Made by a program: the position numbers and the translations under genes. From JAXGXJ01 sp963816155 (GTDB lineage: Bacteria > Actinomycetota > Thermoleophilia > RBG-16-64-13), in the NCBI GenBank assembly GCA_963816155.1, contig CAWFJE010000002.1:434001-498000 (forward strand): a stretch of DNA of 64,000 nt, given 5' to 3'. Under the pieces are notes generated by a model. That model was not told the DNA's origin. It made no database searches and saw only the letters and a program-made list of their open reading frames with translations. Numbering within the stretch: position 1 is the stretch's first letter; each line of letters begins with the position of its first letter. Of this stretch, positions 1 through 8,259 are shown one piece after another.

Positions 1-1007
1 AAGAGTTCCTCCGGCTGGTAGCTTCGCATCCAATCCTCGAGGAGACGGATGTGATCCTCGTTCATGTCGGAGAACGGCACCTGGTGTGACCGGAAGGTGC
101 CCTCTGTCTGCAGCCCGTCCACCTTCTCCGGACCGGTCCAGCCCTTTGGTGTCACAAGCACGATGGCCGGCCACGCCGGACGCTCCACGACCCCCTCTTC
201 CCGAGCCCGCCGTTGATACTCCTTGATCTCGTCGAAGGCCCGATCGAGCGTGGCCGCCATGAGCTGATGCATGACGTGGGGGTCGTCCCCCTCCACGAAG
301 TAGGGGGTGTGCCCACAACCGCGCAAATAGTCGGCCAGTTCCTCGCGGTCGATGCGCGCTAGGACGGTGGGGTTGGCGATCTTGTAGCCGTTCAAATGGA
401 GGATGGGGAGGACGGCTCCGTCGACGGCCGGATTGAGGAACTTGTTCGACTGCCAAGAGGCCGCCAGGGCCCCGGTCTCGGCCTCCCCGTCGCCGATCAC
501 ACAGCAGGCGATCAGGTCGGGGTTGTCGAACACGGCCCCGTAGGCATGGGAGAGGGAGTAGCCCAACTCCCCGCCCTCACTGATGGAGCCTGGCGTCTCC
601 GGCGCTACATGGCTAGGCACGCCTCCGGGGAAGGAGAACTGCTTGAACAGCCGCTGCATGCCCCGCTCATCCTGGGAGATGTCGGCGTAGTACTCGCTGT
701 AGGTCCCCTCGAGATAGACGTTCGCGACCATCGCCGGACCACCGTGGCCGGGGCCGCACACGTAGATCACGTCGAGGTCGCGGGCTTTGATGGCCCGGTT
801 GAGGTGCACGTAGACGAGGTTGAGGCCCGGGCACGTGCCCCAGTGCCCCAGCAACCGGCGCTTGATGTCATCCCTCTGCAGAGGCCGACGGAGCAGCGGA
901 TTGTCCATGAGATAGATCTGACCGACAGAAAGGTAGTTGGCCGCCCTCCAGTAGGCGTTCATGAGCTCCAACTCGGTCGATCCCAGAGGCTGAGATGTCA
1001 TATCCAC
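1..1007 (-). CDS. xfp: phosphoketolase (Xfp), N-terminal part; cut by window edge
   Basis: Thiamine-diphosphate enzyme that splits xylulose-5-P (and/or fructose-6-P) with phosphate into acetyl-P plus an aldose phosphate. About 335 residues are visible, against roughly 790 in the family; the C terminus lies outside the window. Typical family stretches are seen: a MDNPLL/LGHWGT start region, CGPGHGGPA, the TPP-binding GDGEAETG followed by HLNGYKIANPT, and SHQVPFSD. A GTG start at 1007 is preferred because AAAGGAG lies 7 nt upstream; an ATG two codons later is the alternative. It is last in an apparent minus-strand operon with acetate kinase, which uses the product acetyl-P to make ATP. Substrate preference (Xfp versus Xpk) cannot be told from this part. 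Confidence 0.95.
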   Translation of the reverse strand, partial: MDMTSQPLGSTELELMNAYWRAANYLSVGQIYLMDNPLLRRPLQRDDIKRRLLGHWGTCPGLNLVYVHLNRAIKARDLDVIYVCGPGHGGPAMVANVYLEGTYSEYYADISQDERGMQRLFKQFSFPGGVPSHVAPETPGSISEGGELGYSLSHAYGAVFDNPDLIACCVIGDGEAETGALAASWQSNKFLNPAVDGAVLPILHLNGYKIANPTVLARIDREELADYLRGCGHTPYFVEGDDPHVMHQLMAATLDRAFDEIKEYQRRAREEGVVERPAWPAIVLVTPKGWTGPEKVDGLQTEGTFRSHQVPFSDMNEDHIRLLEDWMRSYQPEEL

Positions 1008-1049
1008 GATCGGTCTCCTTTGCTCCTCAGATGACTCCGGCAAGGCCTC

Positions 1050-1076
1050 GGCGACCCGCGCGACGCGCGGGTCGCC
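1050..1076 (-). terminator. 12-bp perfect hairpin between tag and xfp
   Basis: Arms 1050-1061 and 1065-1076 are perfectly complementary with a 3-nt loop. No T-run follows on the minus strand, so it may be an attenuator, an mRNA-processing hairpin or a weak terminator rather than a classical terminator. It would lie in the leader of the phosphoketolase mRNA. Confidence 0.5.
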
Positions 1077-1085
1077 GCCGATGGC

Positions 1086-1685
1086 TCAACGCTCGACTCC
1101 GCCCAGCGCGCTCACCTCCCGCCGGCGGTAACAATCCACAGTGTGGTCGTTCACCATGCCCGTGGCCTGCATATGGGCGTAGCAGATGGTGGGTCCGACG
1201 AACCGGAACCCGCGCCGCTTGAGGTCCCGGCTCAGAAGGGCTGCTTCCGGGCTCTCGGTCGGGATCTCCGGCATACTCGTCCAGCGGTTCTGGATGGGGA
1301 CACCGTCCACGAAGGCCCAGATGTAGCTGTCGAAGCTGCCGAACTCCCGTTGCACATCCAGGAAGGCCCGAGCGTTGGTGAGGGCAGACTCGACCTTGAG
1401 CCGGTTGCGCACGATACCGGCGTCGGAGAGCAGGCGCAGCACGTCGTCTTCCGCGAAGGCGGCGACCCGCTCGGGATCGAAGCCCGCGAAGGCGCGGCGA
1501 TAGCCCTCTCTCTTGCGGAGGATGGTGAGCCAGCTCAGTCCCGCCTGCGCTCCTTCGAGCACGAGGAACTCGAACAGGGCGCGATCGTCGTGAAGGGGCA
1601 CGCCCCATTCCTGGTCGTGGTAGGCGATGAGGAGAGGGTCCCCGGCCGCCCAGGCGCAACGGCCCACTGCCGATGGCGGCGTCAT
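1086..1685 (-). CDS. tag: DNA-3-methyladenine glycosylase I (Tag)
   Basis: Base-excision repair enzyme removing 3-methyladenine from alkylated DNA. The 199-residue protein has the family pattern: a CAWAAGDPLLIAYHD-like N terminus followed by EWGVPLHDD, the GLSWLTILRKREGYR helix-hairpin region, and the C-terminal FVGPTICYAHMQATGMVNDH segment with the conserved Cys/His zinc-site residues. The ATG at 1685 has AGGTGG 8 nt upstream; a GTG at 1697 is also in frame. It lies between an MBL-fold hydrolase and phosphoketolase on the same strand. The metabolic neighbours do not explain a repair gene, so co-transcription may be incidental. Confidence 0.93.
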   Translation of the reverse strand: MTPPSAVGRCAWAAGDPLLIAYHDQEWGVPLHDDRALFEFLVLEGAQAGLSWLTILRKREGYRRAFAGFDPERVAAFAEDDVLRLLSDAGIVRNRLKVESALTNARAFLDVQREFGSFDSYIWAFVDGVPIQNRWTSMPEIPTESPEAALLSRDLKRRGFRFVGPTICYAHMQATGMVNDHTVDCYRRREVSALGGVER

Positions 1686-1715
1686 CCCCACAGCCACCTC
1701 ACCGCCGCCGCTGCT

Positions 1716-2411
1716 TCATCCGCGCACCCGCCTGAACTCACTCGAGGCGCCGCCCACTATGGACGCGCCATGCGCGAAGCAGGCCACTTCGAAGTCGAGG
1801 TCCGCCAGCATGTCCAGGTCTTGCAGTCCCTGGGCGAAGTCCTCGTAGATGGTCGCGGGCTCCAGACCGTCCTCGTTCTTGGCCGCATCCCCCACGAAGA
1901 GCACACCTCCGTCCCCAGACCACAGGTAGACAAGATGCCCGGCCGTATGCCCGGGAGTCCCGATGGCCCTGATCCCCCCGGCCACATCTACCTCAGCCCC
2001 CGAAGCCACTTCGCGGTCGACGGCCACGGGTTCGAAGGTGGTGGGAGACTGGCTGATGACCTCTTCCGCGAACACGCGGTTGTGCTCGCCCGGCGCAGGT
2101 TCCCAAGGTCGATAGGCCTGGCCCGCACCCACGAGCGCGGCATCGAGCGGGTGCATCCACACCCGCGCCCCAGTGGCGGCCTTGGCTTCAGCAAGACCGG
2201 CAGCGTGATCGGGATGAGCATGGGTCACAAGGATGTCGGTGATATCCGCCGGCTCCCGGCCCAGCGATGTCAAAGCCTCCACGATCGCCGGCATGGTGTC
2301 GGGGAAGCCCGCATCAATAAGGGTAACGCTCTCCGGAAGAACGATGAGGTAGAGCCCCAGAGCTCCGGCGTCTATCCGGTAGACGTGCTCGGTGACCTTG
2401 TCCGCTGCCAC
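1716..2411 (-). CDS. MBL-fold metallo-hydrolase
   Basis: Metallo-beta-lactamase superfamily hydrolase of 231 residues with the metal-binding signature THAHPDHAAG near residue 70, a downstream GTPGHTAGHL His motif and FVGDAAK carrying the bridging Asp. This is the glyoxalase II/lactonase-like pattern. The GTG start at 2411 has AAGGAAGGGAG six bases upstream and follows the acetate kinase stop (2414-2416) directly; an earlier in-frame GTG at 2432 would overlap ackA. Substrate unknown; a thioester or lactone is possible given the acetate-metabolism operon, but that is inference. Confidence 0.88.
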   Translation of the reverse strand: MAADKVTEHVYRIDAGALGLYLIVLPESVTLIDAGFPDTMPAIVEALTSLGREPADITDILVTHAHPDHAAGLAEAKAATGARVWMHPLDAALVGAGQAYRPWEPAPGEHNRVFAEEVISQSPTTFEPVAVDREVASGAEVDVAGGIRAIGTPGHTAGHLVYLWSGDGGVLFVGDAAKNEDGLEPATIYEDFAQGLQDLDMLADLDFEVACFAHGASIVGGASSEFRRVRG

Positions 2412-2413
2412 GC

Positions 2414-3697
2414 TCAACTCCCTTCCTTGCACCCGCCGGCGAAGACCAGATCATAGGTGTGGCGGGCGATCATCAGTTCCTCGTTCGTGCGTACCACCCG
2501 CACCGTACAGGCGCTCCCGGGAGCGCTGATGATGGCATCTCCAGCCTCGTTGCGGGTCTCGTCCAAGCAGACCCCCAAGTGCTCGAGGCCCCCGCATATG
2601 GAGGCCCTTACGGGGGAGGCGTGTTCACCGATACCCCCTGTGAAGACCAGGGCGTCGAGCCCTCCCAGCGCGGCCGTCAGAGCCCCGACCGTCTTGCGGG
2701 CCTGGTAGCAGAACATGTCCACGGCCAGAGCAGCGGCCTCGCTCTCTGCTCGCAACTCGAGCAGGGTCTCCATGTCCCCGGTCTCGCCCGATACACCTTT
2801 GAGACCACTCTCCTCGTCGAGTAGGCGTTCCAGTCCGGAGGCCACGTACCCTCGTTCGCGCAGGAGGTAGAGAAGCACTCCTGGGTCCAGATCTCCCGTC
2901 CGGGTGCCCATCATGAAGCCGCCCAGAGGAGTCATGCCCATGGTGGTGTCCAAGGGACGGCCCTCCAGGCAGGCGACCATACTGGCACCATTCCCGAGAT
3001 GCGCCATGACCAAGCGTGCCTTGCCCATCTCCCCGAGGACGGCCAGCACGTACTCGTAGGAGAGCCCGTGAAAGCCGTAGCGTTGGATGCCCTCCTCGTA
3101 GAAGTGGCGGGGCAGAGGCAGCCGCCGCGCCACCTCGGGTAGGCCTGCGTGGAAAGCGGTGTCGAAGCAGGCCACCTGGGGCAGGCGCGGATGAGAGGCC
3201 GAGACGGCCTCGATCACCAGCAGGCTGGGGGGCAGATGCAGCGGCGCCCAGGGGATGTGCTCCCGCAGATCCTCCAGCAGACCTTCGCTCAGCATCTCGG
3301 GCGAAAGGTGGTGCGGCCCGCCATGGACCAACCGATGGCCGATGGCGTCGAGAGTAGGCAGGTCCTGGCCGGTAAGTGCGTCCAGAGCCTCCTCGATGGC
3401 CCGCTCGTGACCGATGGGCCCCAGAGGCTGCTCCGCCAGGGGAAGCCCTTGTCCGTCGACCATCCACAGCCGGCCATCGTCCTGGCCGATGTCCTGCACC
3501 ATGCCCCGCGCGAGGATGCCCTCCCTCCCACCCGCGGAGCCGCCCATGCGGTACACGTGGAACTTCAGCGACGAAGAGCCGCTGTTGACGCACAGGACAT
3601 GCCGGATAGCTTGGTCCTTCACATTCACGCCGCAGCCGCCGTGACAGCCGGGACCCGGCGACCATGCCGTGGATCTGACTACGCGCTCGTGTCCCAC
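2414..3697 (-). CDS. ackA: acetate kinase
   Basis: Catalyses acetyl-P + ADP = acetate + ATP. Family motifs are clear: N-terminal VLCVNSGSSSLKFHVY (phosphate-binding), GHRLVHGG, CFDTAFH, RYGFHGLSYEY, HLGNGASMVA, DTTMGMTPLGG, MGTRTGDLDPG and C-terminal FTGGIGEHASPVR. The GTG at 3697 has a GGAGGG ribosome site and gives a 25-residue N-terminal extension relative to most AckA; GTGs at 3628/3622 would give the standard length but lack a good ribosome site. First gene of the minus-strand unit that ends in phosphoketolase, which supplies acetyl-P. Confidence 0.96.
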   Translation of the reverse strand: MGHERVVRSTAWSPGPGCHGGCGVNVKDQAIRHVLCVNSGSSSLKFHVYRMGGSAGGREGILARGMVQDIGQDDGRLWMVDGQGLPLAEQPLGPIGHERAIEEALDALTGQDLPTLDAIGHRLVHGGPHHLSPEMLSEGLLEDLREHIPWAPLHLPPSLLVIEAVSASHPRLPQVACFDTAFHAGLPEVARRLPLPRHFYEEGIQRYGFHGLSYEYVLAVLGEMGKARLVMAHLGNGASMVACLEGRPLDTTMGMTPLGGFMMGTRTGDLDPGVLLYLLRERGYVASGLERLLDEESGLKGVSGETGDMETLLELRAESEAAALAVDMFCYQARKTVGALTAALGGLDALVFTGGIGEHASPVRASICGGLEHLGVCLDETRNEAGDAIISAPGSACTVRVVRTNEELMIARHTYDLVFAGGCKEGS

Positions 3698-3738
3698 CGT
3701 TGGTCTCCCTCCTCGGCATGTGAGGTCCGCCTCTGGGA

Positions 3739-3767
3739 AAGCTAGTGAACGTCCCCTAGTATGTCAA
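3739..3767 (-). promoter_or_regulatory. putative sigma-70-type promoter of ackA operon
   Basis: On the minus strand a perfect TTGACA (3767-3762) is followed after 17 bp by TAGCTT (3744-3739, three of six consensus bases). It sits about 40 bp before the acetate kinase GTG, in the divergent gap to the RidA-like gene. Only the -35 box is strong. Confidence 0.5.
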
Positions 3768-3833
3768 GTGGCGACCGCGGCCGACGCGGCAACCGATCAC
3801 CAAGAGAACCTTCACACAACAGAGGAGGATGGC

Positions 3834-4274
3834 ATGAGCATCGAAGACAAACCGCGTATCGAGGTCATCCACACCGGGCAGAACGACCCCAGCTACAACC
3901 TTCCCTACGCGCCGGCCATCGTGGTGAACGGTGGCCGGCTCTTGTTCACGGCGGCCATGGCGGCACCTCTCTATCACCACCACCCGCATCGGCCGGAGGA
4001 GTTCGACGACATGCCCGAGGATGCGGAGGGACAGGCACGCCGGACGCTCGAGCAGCTCAAAGAATTGCTGGCCGCCGCGGGCGGCAGCCTGAGCGATGTG
4101 GTATTCATCACCCGCTACATCAAGGACGTGGCCGCCAATCAGGATGCCATCAACCGGGTGCAGGCCGAGTACTTCGGTGCGCACCGGCCTTCCAGTTGCA
4201 CCGTCGAGGTGGTGCGCCTGGCCACCGATCCACGGCTGAAGTTCGAGATGAGCGTGGTCGCCTGCCTGCCTTAG
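3834..4274 (+). CDS. RidA family protein (YjgF/YER057c/UK114)
   Basis: A 146-residue protein of the RidA fold, trimeric proteins that hydrolyse reactive enamine/imine intermediates or have related small-molecule roles. Seen: YAPAIVVNGGRLLFTA near the N terminus, the EGQARRTLEQLKELLAAAG helix, DVVFITRYIKD, and C-terminal RPSSCTVEVVRLA. The position of the usual catalytic Arg (R-P-x-x-x-T-V-E-V) is R-P-S-S-C-T-V-E-V, so it is retained. ATG at 3834 has AGAGGAGG upstream; the open frame continues upstream without homology. It precedes the acyl-CoA synthetase by 77 bp and may be co-transcribed. Confidence 0.9.
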   Translation: MSIEDKPRIEVIHTGQNDPSYNLPYAPAIVVNGGRLLFTAAMAAPLYHHHPHRPEEFDDMPEDAEGQARRTLEQLKELLAAAGGSLSDVVFITRYIKDVAANQDAINRVQAEYFGAHRPSSCTVEVVRLATDPRLKFEMSVVACLP

Positions 4275-4351
4275 AGCTACGTTCCACAAACGGCACACCA
4301 GGAGTGGAGCGCGGGCGAGGTCCGCGGTCGCTCGAGGAGGTCAGGCTCACA

Positions 4352-6460
4352 GTGATACAGGTTCGCCCCGAGGACTACGGCTTCATCATGCCCCGAGGAA
4401 CGCTGGCGACCACTGAAGACGGGGCGGCCCAGGCCGCCGAGAACATGGGTTACCCCGTGGCGCTCAAGGTGGTCTCGGCCGACATCCTGCACAAGACGGA
4501 CGTGGGCGGAGTGGCGCTGGACCTGGGCTCGGCGGAGGCAGTGCGCGCGGCCTACCGGGACATGTCTGTCGACGTGCGGGCGCGGGCGCCCGAAGCGCCA
4601 GTGGAGGGCCTGTGGGTGGAGGAGATGGTCCGCGAGGGCGTGGAGACGATCATCGGACTCAAGAACGACGCACAGTTCGGGCCGGTGATCATGTTCGGAC
4701 TCGGGGGCATCTTCACGGAGTTGCTCGATGACGTCACTTTCCGCGTCTTGCCCATCGGTGAAAGTGACGCGCGGGAGATGGTGGAGGAGATCCGGGGAGC
4801 CAAGATCCTGCAGGGCTACCGAGGCCGACCGGCAGTGAGCGCCGATCTGCTCGTTCGCCTGCTGCTCGGCGCCGCCCGCCTGGGAATGGACCTAGGCGAC
4901 AGCCTCGACTCCGTGGACTTCAACCCCGTGGTGGTCTGGGAGGACGATCACCGGGTCCTCGACTTCAAGTTGGCCACGCGCGGGCCGGGCGAAACCGGCG
5001 CGGGCGGCGCGACCGGTGACGTCGGCGGTCCCAGCGGGACCGGCGCGGGCGGCGCGGGCGGCGCGGGCGCAGGAAGCACCCCGCTCTCAAGGCGCGGGCC
5101 GGATACCCGCCACCTGGACATGTTCTTCAGCGCGCGCTCCGTGGCGGTCATCGGAGCGTCGGCCACCCCCGGTAAGATCGGCTACGCGGTCCTCGAGAGC
5201 CTGGCCGAGCACGAGTACCAGGGACCGGTGTTCCCCGTCAACCCGGGCCGCGACTCCATCCTGGGCCGTCCGGCCTACCCGTCGCTGAGCGCCATCCCGG
5301 AGCCCGTGGACCTGGTCGTGTGCACGGTCGACCTCGCCCTGGTACCCGGTCTCATCAGGGAATGCGCGGGGCGGGGCGTCCACAGCCTGGTGGTGGTCTC
5401 CGGCGGCGGTAAGGAGTTGGGCGGGGAGCGGGCGGACGTGGAGACTGAGGTGCGCCGCCTGGCCCGGGAGCTCGAGGTGCGCGTGATAGGCCCCAACTGC
5501 ATCGGCGTGTTCGACGGACGCACTCGTCTCGACACCTTCTTCCAACCTCAGGCCCGCATGACGCGACCTCCGGCCGGCCCTGTGGCCATGCTGAGCCAGT
5601 CGGGCACCGTGGGCATCGCCTTCATGGAGGACATGGCCGCGGCCGGGATGAGCCGGTTCGTGAGCTACGGCAACCGCGCCGACGTGGACGAGGCCGACCT
5701 GCTGACGTATCTGGCCGAAGACCCGGACACCAAGGTCATCGCCCTATACGTGGAAGGCTTCGAGAACGGACCGGGATTCCTTGAGGCGGCGCGCCGCGCA
5801 GCGGCGCGCAAACCGGTGGTCATCTTCAAGTCGGGCCGCACGGCATCGTCCGCGCAGGCGGCGTTGACCCACACCGGCTTCCTGGCGGGCAGCTACAAGG
5901 TGGCCGCGGGCGCCTTCCGGCAGGCCGGGCTGATCGCCGTGGACAGCTACGAAGAACTGGTGGCGGTCAGCAAGGCCCTCGCCCTGCAGCCTCCCGCAGC
6001 GGGCCCGCGGGTGGCCATGATCGGCAACGGCATCGGCACAACTGTCCAGGCCTTGGACATCCTGAGCGGGCACGGTCTCGAACTGGCCGCGTTGTCCGCC
6101 GCGACCTTGCAGGGGTTGGCCGAAGTCTATCCATCCTTCTATGTGGTACAGAACCCGCTGGACGTGACCGGCTCGGGCAGCAGCACCGACTACGAGGTGG
6201 GCATCCAAGCCTTGCTCGACGACCCCGGCGTGGACATCGTCATGCCCTGGCTGGTCTTCCAGGATGTTCCCCTGAACGAGGACATCCCCGAGAGGCTCGG
6301 GCGCCTCAGTCGCGGAACGGCCAAGCCCATCATCTGCGGCGCGACCGGCGGCGAGTTCACAAGCCGCATGTCCGCCCGCATCGAGGCCGAGGGAGTGCCG
6401 GTGTTCGCCAGCGTGAGCGACTGGGTCGCCGCCGCTCGGGGGCTGGCGCCCCGTCAGTAG
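4352..6460 (+). CDS. acetate/acyl-CoA synthetase (ADP-forming), fused ATP-grasp + CoA-ligase chain
   Basis: Interconverts acyl-CoA + ADP + Pi with acid + CoA + ATP by the succinyl-CoA-synthetase-like mechanism. The first ~210 residues are an ATP-grasp (beta-type) domain (PVALKVVSADILHKTDVGGV, then GPVIMFGLGGIFTELLDDV). A Gly/Ala-rich linker (about 212-242) follows, then the CoA-binding domain (VAVIGASATPGKIGY), the ligase region with VIGPNCIGVF, and the flavodoxin-like region with LSQSGTVGIAF. Beta-before-alpha order is the reverse of the common single-chain form. The phosphohistidine helix was not pinned down. GTG at 4352 has GAGGAGG 11 nt upstream. Its end overlaps the convergent EthD-like gene by 7 bp. 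Confidence 0.92.
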   Translation: MIQVRPEDYGFIMPRGTLATTEDGAAQAAENMGYPVALKVVSADILHKTDVGGVALDLGSAEAVRAAYRDMSVDVRARAPEAPVEGLWVEEMVREGVETIIGLKNDAQFGPVIMFGLGGIFTELLDDVTFRVLPIGESDAREMVEEIRGAKILQGYRGRPAVSADLLVRLLLGAARLGMDLGDSLDSVDFNPVVVWEDDHRVLDFKLATRGPGETGAGGATGDVGGPSGTGAGGAGGAGAGSTPLSRRGPDTRHLDMFFSARSVAVIGASATPGKIGYAVLESLAEHEYQGPVFPVNPGRDSILGRPAYPSLSAIPEPVDLVVCTVDLALVPGLIRECAGRGVHSLVVVSGGGKELGGERADVETEVRRLARELEVRVIGPNCIGVFDGRTRLDTFFQPQARMTRPPAGPVAMLSQSGTVGIAFMEDMAAAGMSRFVSYGNRADVDEADLLTYLAEDPDTKVIALYVEGFENGPGFLEAARRAAARKPVVIFKSGRTASSAQAALTHTGFLAGSYKVAAGAFRQAGLIAVDSYEELVAVSKALALQPPAAGPRVAMIGNGIGTTVQALDILSGHGLELAALSAATLQGLAEVYPSFYVVQNPLDVTGSGSSTDYEVGIQALLDDPGVDIVMPWLVFQDVPLNEDIPERLGRLSRGTAKPIICGATGGEFTSRMSARIEAEGVPVFASVSDWVAAARGLAPRQ

Positions 6461-7227
6461 TACAGCGAACGCCCGTCGCGGGCGAAGTCTGCGTCCGGCG
6501 ATTCCAAGATGAACGTGGAGATGAACTCGCTCCCCGGCACGAGGAAGGGGAACTCCACCCGGCTCGCCCAAGGCGGCGGCGTCAGAGCGGGTAGTTCCTC
6601 CAGGATGCCCCGCACCCAGGCCGCGCCGTCGTCGAACCACATCTCCGTGAGCCGGTGCCACTGCCTGTAGAAGAGGGCGTCGTGCTGGGCGAAGTCCTCC
6701 CCTTGCGGAAGCGGGTTCTCGGCGATATCGGCCTTGTGGCTGAAGAACCGGTTGAGACCGGGAATCCGCGACAACTCAGGCGCATGCACGTTCACATACC
6801 AGTCATCAGCCTCGTCCACGGGCATCCCGTCGGGATAGCGAAACGCGATCAGCCAGCGCAGGATGGTGTGATCGTCGAAGCGTGAGTCGGCACCGAAAAA
6901 GTCGTCGGTGGGCTCGGCCGGCACGCTGACGATGACCGCGTCCATGGCCCCGGGTTGCTTGGTCATGGCCAGAAGGCCCCTGCTGCCCCGACGAAGGCTC
7001 CGGTCGAGGACCCAGTTCTCGTGCACGCGGTAGTTGAAGTAGCCGAAGGCTTCGGCGCCCGGCGGGGGCGGCACGCAGCGGTACAGCAGATAGCGCACGG
7101 TCCACGGGCTCTGCGTCAGGACCTCAGGTACGTGATAACGGCGGAACCAACGTTCGAGAGCCGGTCGGTCGTTCTCGTCCTTGAGGTCGTGGATAATGAC
7201 CAGCTTGGACATCTCCATGAGCGCCAC
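6454..7227 (-). CDS. tandem EthD-like (dimeric alpha/beta-barrel) protein
   Basis: A 257-residue soluble protein of unknown function with two similar halves. Each has a beta strand followed by an aromatic-x-x-x-H-x-P-E pattern: WFRRYHVPEV near residue 30 and WYVNVHAPEL near residue 155. This matches the conserved His/Glu helix of EthD-type ferredoxin-like folds, which usually form dimeric barrels and bind or rearrange small hydrophobic or aromatic molecules. It lies 60 bp downstream of the tandem ACT gene, likely at the end of the 2-oxoacid oxidoreductase operon. The start could also be ATG 7218 or 7212. No specific reaction can be assigned. Confidence 0.6.
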   Translation of the reverse strand: MALMEMSKLVIIHDLKDENDRPALERWFRRYHVPEVLTQSPWTVRYLLYRCVPPPPGAEAFGYFNYRVHENWVLDRSLRRGSRGLLAMTKQPGAMDAVIVSVPAEPTDDFFGADSRFDDHTILRWLIAFRYPDGMPVDEADDWYVNVHAPELSRIPGLNRFFSHKADIAENPLPQGEDFAQHDALFYRQWHRLTEMWFDDGAAWVRGILEELPALTPPPWASRVEFPFLVPGSEFISTFILESPDADFARDGRSLYY

Positions 7228-7286
7228 GCTCCTCCTCTCGGGCCCGACCTTACGACCGTCCGCGCGAAAGGCGACCCGGCCGAGTC

Positions 7287-7715
7287 CTAGACGTTGTAGA
7301 CCTCTGCCCCCAGGGTATTGACCCAGTTCTGCGCCAGCACCTTCTGGGCGTCCTCGGTCCTATCCACACCCAGGATGACTAGAGCGTTGTTGTCGATCCG
7401 GCCCAGGTGAGGATAGAGGTAGTGTACGTTGATGCCGGCAGCGTTCAGCGGCTTGAGCACGGCGTTCATGCTACCCGGATGATCGGGGATCTCCACGGCC
7501 AGCACCTCAGTCTCCCGGGGATGGTAGCCGTTGCCGGTGAGGATGTTCTTGCCCTTTTCAGGGTCGTCCAGGACGAAGCGCACGGTGCTGATGTCGGAGG
7601 TATCGGCCACGGAGACGGCCCGTATGTTGACGCCCTCCCGCCCCAGCAGTTCGCTGATAATCGAAAGGGTTCCGGGCACATTGTCGAGGCTCACCGATAG
7701 CTGCCTGATGACCAC
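7287..7715 (-). CDS. tandem ACT-domain protein
   Basis: A 142-residue protein built from two ACT domains: residues about 3-65 (QLSVSLDNVPGTLSIISELL, GVNIRAVSVADT) and 72-142 (AVEIPDHPGSMNAVLKPL, GINVHYLYPHL). ACT domains bind amino acids and regulate metabolism. There is no catalytic domain, so this is a stand-alone amino-acid sensor of the kind often found beside keto-acid ferredoxin oxidoreductases and aryl-CoA ligases. It starts 4 bp after the gamma-subunit stop and is clearly co-transcribed. Sensing of a branched-chain or aromatic amino acid is inferred from the neighbours. Confidence 0.88.
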   Translation of the reverse strand: MVIRQLSVSLDNVPGTLSIISELLGREGVNIRAVSVADTSDISTVRFVLDDPEKGKNILTGNGYHPRETEVLAVEIPDHPGSMNAVLKPLNAAGINVHYLYPHLGRIDNNALVILGVDRTEDAQKVLAQNWVNTLGAEVYNV

Positions 7716-7719
7716 GGGC

Positions 7720-8259
7720 CTACTCCTTGACGTAGTTGTAGCCCAGATCGAGGGCTTTCAGGTTGAGTTCTATGAGCTTGGCCTTGCCTCCCCCGAGGAT
7801 GGCCTCGAGGTTCTCCAGCATGGCCTCGTACGAGATCATGCCACTCGCTCTGACCAAGGCGCCAAGCATGATCATGTTCGCCACCTTCATGGTCCCCACC
7901 TGTTCGGCCAACTCGGCGGTGGGGATGGCGATCACCTCGATGTCGCTGCGCGCCGACTCGGTGTCGACCAGCGACGAGTTGACGCAAAGGAGCCCCCCAG
8001 CCTGCAGGATGCTCTGGAAACGGGCGAACGAGGGCTGGTTCATGGCTACGAGGTACTCGGGCTCGGAAGCCACCGGCGAAGCTATCTCCTCGTCGGAGAC
8101 CACCACGGTGCAGTTGGCCGTGCCGCCCCGCACCTCGACCCCATAGGTGGGCAGGTAGGTGACGTGCTTGCCTTCCAGCATGGCCGCCTTGGCCAGGGTA
8201 GAGCCCATGGAGAGCACCCCTTGCCCGCCGAATCCCGAAAAGATGGTCCCTATGAGCAT
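7720..8259 (-). CDS. 2-oxoacid:ferredoxin oxidoreductase, gamma subunit
   Basis: A 179-residue catalytic gamma domain of the KOR/VOR family. It begins with the nucleotide-like FSGFGGQGVLSMG loop, then YLPTYGVEVRGGTANCTVVVS, both diagnostic for this subunit. It overlaps the beta subunit by 10 bp and completes a delta-alpha-beta-gamma operon. The complex oxidatively decarboxylates a 2-oxoacid to the acyl-CoA while reducing ferredoxin. Confidence 0.94.
   Translation of the reverse strand: MLIGTIFSGFGGQGVLSMGSTLAKAAMLEGKHVTYLPTYGVEVRGGTANCTVVVSDEEIASPVASEPEYLVAMNQPSFARFQSILQAGGLLCVNSSLVDTESARSDIEVIAIPTAELAEQVGTMKVANMIMLGALVRASGMISYEAMLENLEAILGGGKAKLIELNLKALDLGYNYVKE

Noticed and set aside
3761..4351. 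Possible 197-residue N-terminal extension of the acyl-CoA synthetase
   Set aside because: Overlaps the RidA-like gene in another frame and has no homology; a ribosome site supports the start at 4352.
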